Source: CAZEDL01 sp964585245
GTDB lineage: Bacteria > Patescibacteriota > Patescibacteriia > Magasanikbacterales > GWA2-37-8
Reading direction: 5' to 3'
Assembly: GCA_964585245.1 (NCBI GenBank)
Contig: CAZPCV010000027.1
Coordinates: forward strand, 1 to 18,650
DNA: 18,650 nucleotides
Under the pieces are notes generated by a model, which worked only from the letters and a program-made list of their open reading frames with translations, made no database searches and was not told the DNA's origin. A program made the translations under genes and the position numbers. Shown one piece after another: positions 15,845 through 18,650 of this stretch (positions within the stretch are counted from its first letter, which is position 1; the number at the start of each line of letters is the position of its first letter).

Positions 15845-17029
15845 ATGTCTTCACACACGCATCATTTTCATCATCATTTCTTCGTACATAAAGAAGTTAA
15901 CGGATTGTATATTTCAATCTTGCTCATGAATCTGGCCGAGAGCTTGATTAGTTTGTTCATCCCGATTTATCTCTACTCACTAGGCTACTCAGCCTATCTT
16001 ATCTTACTTTTTTATCTACTGGCTCATGTCGGGTCGGTAGTGTGTGCCCTACCGGCGGCTCAGGTGGTGGCGAGAGTAGGTGCCAAATGGGCGATGGTTA
16101 TTTCGACTCCGTTTTTGTTGGTGTATTATGGGGGATTGCGCCTGATTCCCGAAGCCCCGTGGTTGTTATTCGTATTGCCATTTTTTTCTGCGGCCCGCTC
16201 AGTGTTATATAATTTCAGTTTTGGATTAAATTTTTTTCAACATACCGATCGAAAAGATATAGGGCGAGGCTTATCATTAACTCAAATCGCCTCGGTAGCA
16301 GGTGGGGTCTTGGCACCCGTTGTGGCGGCGTTCGTGATCAGCTCGTTAGGGTATGGTAAGTTATTTTTTATGGGAGCTCTGCTCCTCGTGGTGGCTCTTA
16401 TTCCCCTGTGGTTGTCGACGCAAACGCGATCAGCTATTCAGCTCACTATGGGCCAGGTATTGGCGGCACTGCGAGCGGCCGATCATCGGCATATGGAGCT
16501 TAGTTTTATTGGGTATGCGATTGAATCGAGCATTGGCCGCGTCATTTGGCCTATATTTTTGATCGTAGTGGTAGGTACGGTGCAAAGAGTAGGCTATATT
16601 ATGACGGTAGCTACCATCATGACCATGAGCGGGCTATATCTCGTAGGTAAGTTTACGGATCGGTATTCAGCCAAAAAATTATTGAAGATCGGGACGGCGT
16701 TTTATTTTGTCGGGTGGATAGGGAGTATCGTGGCGGATAATCCGTTACGGTTATTTTTTGCGGAGTTGTATCGTAAAATGTCCGGTGAGTTTATTCTGGT
16801 TCCGTGGTCAGCGGCATTTTTTCGCTCTCTCAACACCCAAGATTATTTTGTGCAATTGGTAATGCGGGATATTGTGTTTAATGTGGGTCGAATTATTATT
16901 CTGCCTTTCTTGATGGCCTTATTTTGGGCGGGTGTATATCCCTTTACCATTTCCTTTATGGTAGCGGCATTGTTTACGTTGCTGTATCCTTTGTTACCGG
17001 AAAAAGCGTTCATAAGTGTCGAGAAGTAA
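15845..17029 (+). CDS. Major facilitator superfamily membrane protein with His-rich N-terminus
   Basis: A 394-residue polytopic protein with about 10-12 hydrophobic helices. They start with LYISILLMNLAESLISLFIPIYLYSLGY, and a cytoplasmic loop VARVGAKWAM stands where MFS proteins have the loop 2-3 motif. A central basic loop and a second six-helix half with KFTDRYSAKKLL in the matching position follow. The N-terminus MSSHTHHFHHHFF is packed with histidines ahead of the first helix. It is the last gene of the operon, ending 33 nt before the terminator stem. I chose ATG 15845 over GTG 15827, which lies inside a hairpin. The substrate is unknown. Export of a sugar, drug or metal are all open, and location alone suggests a link to the glycan. 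Confidence 0.8.
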   Translation: MSSHTHHFHHHFFVHKEVNGLYISILLMNLAESLISLFIPIYLYSLGYSAYLILLFYLLAHVGSVVCALPAAQVVARVGAKWAMVISTPFLLVYYGGLRLIPEAPWLLFVLPFFSAARSVLYNFSFGLNFFQHTDRKDIGRGLSLTQIASVAGGVLAPVVAAFVISSLGYGKLFFMGALLLVVALIPLWLSTQTRSAIQLTMGQVLAALRAADHRHMELSFIGYAIESSIGRVIWPIFLIVVVGTVQRVGYIMTVATIMTMSGLYLVGKFTDRYSAKKLLKIGTAFYFVGWIGSIVADNPLRLFFAELYRKMSGEFILVPWSAAFFRSLNTQDYFVQLVMRDIVFNVGRIIILPFLMALFWAGVYPFTISFMVAALFTLLYPLLPEKAFISVEK

Positions 17030-17062
17030 CTTCTCAGAGAATTAAGATACGTTTTACGCAAT

Positions 17063-17096
17063 AAAAAATCCCTGGCTAATTAATCAGGGATTTTTT
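17063..17096. terminator. Bidirectional rho-independent terminator
   Basis: A perfect 12-bp stem: A6-TCCCTG (17063-17074) pairs with CAGGGA-T6 (17085-17096) across a 10-nt loop. Because the stem has A6 on one side and T6 on the other, it gives a G/C hairpin with a U-run on either strand. It therefore can end both the + strand nonulosonate operon and the convergent helical-repeat gene. Confidence 0.9.
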
Positions 17097-17151
17097 AGTC
17101 CACTTATCCTCCATCAGAATGAAAAATATGTGGATTAGCCGAGTGACGAAG

Positions 17152-17225
17152 TCGGCGCCTTTGGGAGGAGCTGCACCCCTGGGGAGGCCAGGGGCACGGT
17201 CGGGGTGGAGGAGGGGGTACGCCGA
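17152..17225 (-). other. Structured 3' region of the helical-repeat mRNA
   Basis: Between the helical-repeat stop codon and the terminator lies about 130 nt of GC-rich non-coding sequence. In the minus-strand transcript the 6-bp arms TCGGCG and CGCCGA (plus coordinates 17220-17225 and 17152-17157) can close a domain. That domain contains a perfect 7-bp hairpin, CCCCTGG-N5-CCAGGGG (17176-17194). No run of U follows these stems, so they are not terminators by themselves. Confidence 0.4.
17181..17217 (+). other. G-quadruplex motif (four G4+ tracts)
   Basis: The plus strand has GGGG at 17181-17184, 17191-17194 and 17202-17205, and GGGGG at 17213-17217. The loops are 6, 7 and 7 nt, meeting the canonical definition of four tracts with loops of at most 7. 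It sits on the template strand of the convergent helical-repeat gene, just past its stop codon. Confidence 0.7.
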
Positions 17226-17227
17226 GT

Positions 17228-18214
17228 TTACCGCGCGAGGTTGATCTGCGCCTGGAGGCGCAGTCCCGCGGCCTTGGCGGAGTGGGTGCCGGGGGTTGGG
17301 AGTGCCGCCAGCTTGTCCAGCTCATCGAGTGCCTTGGTGTTGTCCCCTTGGGCCACGAACAGTCGTACCAGGAACAGATGCCCGACGGCAGTGGAGTCGC
17401 CATAGACGTTCTCGTTGACCACCTGGGTGGCCAGCGCGATCGCCTTGAGGTTGTCCTCGCTGTTCAGGGCCGCCTGGGCCTGGGCGAGCAGGATCCAGTG
17501 GCGAAAGTCCTGCTGAGTGGCGGGGTTGCGAGCCGCGAGCTGTGATGCGTACATGTTGAGGCTGGTGTTCCCGATCAGGATCGGGTGCTTGGTGCCACAG
17601 AAGGCCTCCAGGCTCATCCGATAGTTGGCGCCGATCTTGCTCTCATCCAGTACCCCATCCAGCCATTCGCCCGCTTCCTGCAGACGTTCGAATGCTTCCT
17701 GGGTGTCCTGGCCTGAGACGATCGCCTTATCGAGGTCCTCCACGACTGCCGCGAAGAGGCCAATCTCGGCCTGCAGGTACAGCTGGGTAGCCGCCTGCTG
17801 ATCCGGGGTCTGGGCGGCGATCTCCTGGTACATCTGGGCCTGGCGGCGATAGCAGGCGGCCGCGTCCGAGTAGTTGCCGTTGACGTGGTACAGGACAACG
17901 CCCTGGCGGAGGGCTCCGGCCTCCAGCTCATCGCGAACCGTGCCCGGCTGCAGCAGGCTGATCACAATCCGTGCCTGGTTCAGGGCCTTCTGTGCCAGAT
18001 CAAGCTGGTTGTAGTTTTGCCGCAGTCCGTAACACTGCTGCAAACGTGCCCAGGCAGCGCGCGCGACCGACTGGTCAGCGACCTGCTGGAATACCCCCGC
18101 GTACTCATCATAGCGCTTCTGCCTGCAAAGGTCCTGTGCTAGATCTGACGACCAGGGGTTCTGGAACGGGTCCAGGCTCAGCGCCTGTTCCAATAGATTC
18201 GGATCAATTCGCAT
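17228..18214 (-). CDS. Helical-repeat (TPR-like) protein of unknown function, GC-rich
   Basis: A 328-residue soluble protein rich in Ala, Gln and Leu, with no signal peptide or membrane helix. It looks all-helical with degenerate TPR-like pairs: YDEYAGVFQQVADQSVARAAW, YSDAAACYRRQAQMYQEIA, HWILLAQAQAALNSEDNLKAIAL and FVAQGDNTKALDELDKLAAL. Such folds act as protein-binding scaffolds. I recognise no catalytic motif and assign no function. The start is ATG 18214 because an AGGAG at 18223-18227 stands 8 nt upstream and GC-ending codon use begins there. The open frame extends in AT-rich non-coding sequence to 18505 but overlaps promoters and the next gene. GC is about 65%, far above all neighbours. 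It has its own promoter and a structured leader, and it shares the bidirectional terminator with the + strand operon. Confidence 0.75.
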   Translation of the reverse strand: MRIDPNLLEQALSLDPFQNPWSSDLAQDLCRQKRYDEYAGVFQQVADQSVARAAWARLQQCYGLRQNYNQLDLAQKALNQARIVISLLQPGTVRDELEAGALRQGVVLYHVNGNYSDAAACYRRQAQMYQEIAAQTPDQQAATQLYLQAEIGLFAAVVEDLDKAIVSGQDTQEAFERLQEAGEWLDGVLDESKIGANYRMSLEAFCGTKHPILIGNTSLNMYASQLAARNPATQQDFRHWILLAQAQAALNSEDNLKAIALATQVVNENVYGDSTAVGHLFLVRLFVAQGDNTKALDELDKLAALPTPGTHSAKAAGLRLQAQINLAR

Positions 18215-18222
18215 TTGTCTGT

Positions 18223-18227
18223 CTCCT
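18223..18227 (-). promoter_or_regulatory. Shine-Dalgarno of the helical-repeat gene
   Basis: AGGAG on the minus strand, 8 nt before ATG 18214. It fixes the start of this gene. It is the only clear Shine-Dalgarno in the window, and the base before this ATG is A, not T as at the other starts. Confidence 0.75.
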
Positions 18228-18240
18228 ATTCGTTTGTCAA

Positions 18241-18280
18241 TGTTGCCTCTCCACCGACCGAAATCGGCAGTTAGGCAACA
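18241..18280 (-). promoter_or_regulatory. Stem-loop at the 5' end of the helical-repeat mRNA
   Basis: TGTTGCCT and AGGCAACA form a perfect 8-bp inverted repeat (18241-18248 and 18273-18280). It encloses a second palindrome, CCGA-AA-TCGG (18258-18267). The predicted transcription start, about 7 nt after the -10 box, is close to 18279, so the stem would begin at the very first nucleotides of the transcript. Protection of the 5' end or regulation of expression is inferred. No known riboswitch class is recognised. Confidence 0.5.
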
Positions 18281-18284
18281 TTTG

Positions 18285-18313
18285 TTTATACTCCAAAAAA
18301 TGACTGTTGTCAA
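18285..18313 (-). promoter_or_regulatory. Strong sigma70-type promoter of the helical-repeat gene
   Basis: On the minus strand, a perfect TTGACA (18308-18313) and TATAAA (18285-18290) are separated by 17 bp. The predicted start is near 18279, giving a leader of about 65 nt. The -35 box overlaps the -35 box of the opposite promoter by 5 bp. Confidence 0.75.
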
Positions 18314-18335
18314 GGTAGTCCTGGTGTGGTATAAT
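18307..18335 (+). promoter_or_regulatory. Strong extended -10 promoter of the UDP-sugar dehydrogenase gene
   Basis: TTGTCA (18307-18312) and a perfect TATAAT (18330-18335) are separated by 17 bp, with TGG directly ahead of the -10 box (extended -10). Transcription would start near 18342, leaving about 20 nt before ATG 18362. Confidence 0.75.
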
Positions 18336-18361
18336 TTAACCATTTCTTGGCTAAAATTCAT

Positions 18362-18650
18362 ATGAAAATCCTCTATATCGGTGGCGGGTTCGTAGGCGCC
18401 TGCAGCGCAGCCGTGTCGGCCGATTCCGGCCACGACACCTTGGTATTCGATGTTGATAAAGAAAAAGTAAAAAAACTTTCCATGGATGATCGCGATGTTA
18501 TCCAATCATGCCTGCACGAACAGGGGCTGGCTGATTTATTGATCCGTAATCGTTCGCGTATACGTTTTACTACCGAGAAGAGCGAATTACAAAGTTTTAT
18601 CGACTCTGGCCTCGATGCGGTCTTTATGTGCGTGCCAACCCCGGAAAAAG
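18362..18650 (+). CDS. UDP-glucose/GDP-mannose dehydrogenase family protein, 5' part only
   Basis: The first 96 codons are open to the window edge. The translation begins MKILYIGGGFVGACSAAV, a Rossmann strand with the GxGxxG-like nucleotide motif GGGFVG. Then come an acidic strand end LVFDVDKEKVKKL, a CLHEQGLADLL segment resembling the family's EPGL region, and FMCVPTPEK, the family's CVPTP block. These enzymes oxidise C6 of UDP-Glc, GDP-Man, UDP-ManNAc or UDP-GlcNAc to the uronic acid. The substrate cannot be chosen without the missing C-terminal domains. Starts at ATG 18362 with T at -1 and no Shine-Dalgarno, about 20 nt after the predicted transcription start. GC is near 50%. Confidence 0.85.
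   Translation, partial: MKILYIGGGFVGACSAAVSADSGHDTLVFDVDKEKVKKLSMDDRDVIQSCLHEQGLADLLIRNRSRIRFTTEKSELQSFIDSGLDAVFMCVPTPEK

Noticed and set aside
17104..17403. Small frames on both strands at the end of the GC-rich region
   Set aside because: They are Pro/Arg/Ser-rich translations of GC-rich sequence and overlap the helical-repeat gene and the G-quadruplex. No start signal or family is visible.
18215..18505. Upstream extension of the helical-repeat reading frame to ATG 18505
   Set aside because: The extra 97 residues are low-complexity and unlike the rest, and they cross both promoters, the leader stem and the dehydrogenase start. The Shine-Dalgarno and the GC shift place the start at 18214.
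1..18650. Mobile elements, CRISPR arrays, tRNA or rRNA genes
   Set aside because: I looked for transposase motifs, terminal inverted repeats, regularly spaced direct repeats and tRNA-like cloverleaf ends, and saw none. The GC-rich cassette has no flanking repeats that I can find by eye.

Overview
The window is a bacterial surface-glycan locus. Standard code 11 applies, since TGA acts as a stop (for example at 13619-13621). Its core is an eleven-gene co-directional block on the + strand (about 5.5-17.0 kb). This block encodes every enzyme class of a legionaminate-type (nonulosonic, sialic-acid-like) pathway plus two transport proteins. The promoters I can see are sigma70-like (TTGACA / TATAAT type), but all genes except one lack a Shine-Dalgarno sequence. 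This would fit a Patescibacteria/CPR-type genome and argues against Bacteroidota, whose promoters differ. That placement is inference; the window holds no rRNA or other taxonomic marker.

Layout. (a) 53-5347 is a patchwork of single genes on both strands: a sugar C-methyltransferase (-), a GT4 glycosyltransferase (+), a Gfo/Idh/MocA dehydrogenase (-) and a capsule-synthesis-type glycosyltransferase (-). (b) 5348-5513 is a divergent control region packed with small palindromes. (c) 5514-17029 is the + strand block: NeuA/LegF-type CMP-sugar synthetase, class III aminotransferase, SAM methyltransferase, ABC flippase-type exporter, PtmA-like SDR, NeuB/LegI synthase, NeuC/LegG hydrolysing 2-epimerase, LegH-type hexapeptide acyltransferase, LegC-type aminotransferase, LegB-type 4,6-dehydratase and an MFS protein. 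Gaps are 7-48 nt and two gene pairs overlap. (d) 17063-17096 is a perfect bidirectional terminator. (e) 17100-18340 is a compositionally foreign, about 65% GC, one-gene cassette (-) encoding a helical-repeat protein, with its own strong promoter, structured leader, Shine-Dalgarno and a G-quadruplex motif behind it. (f) 18362-18650 is the 5' part of a UDP-sugar dehydrogenase gene (+) that runs off the window.

How the genes work together. LegB, LegC and LegH would make an NDP-2,4-diacetamido-2,4,6-trideoxyhexose. LegG would release and epimerise it, LegI would condense it with phosphoenolpyruvate, and LegF would activate the nine-carbon acid as its CMP derivative. The class III aminotransferase, the methyltransferase and the PtmA-like SDR probably supply precursors or decorate the sugar. 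The ABC protein probably flips a lipid-linked glycan. The divergently transcribed capsule-type glycosyltransferase is the best local candidate for using the CMP-sugar.

Composition rises in steps, judged from sampled lines only: about 35% GC from the GT4 gene through the ABC gene, about 45-50% from the synthase to the MFS gene, and about 65% in the repeat-protein cassette. Every start codon without a Shine-Dalgarno has T at -1. The single gene with a Shine-Dalgarno does not.
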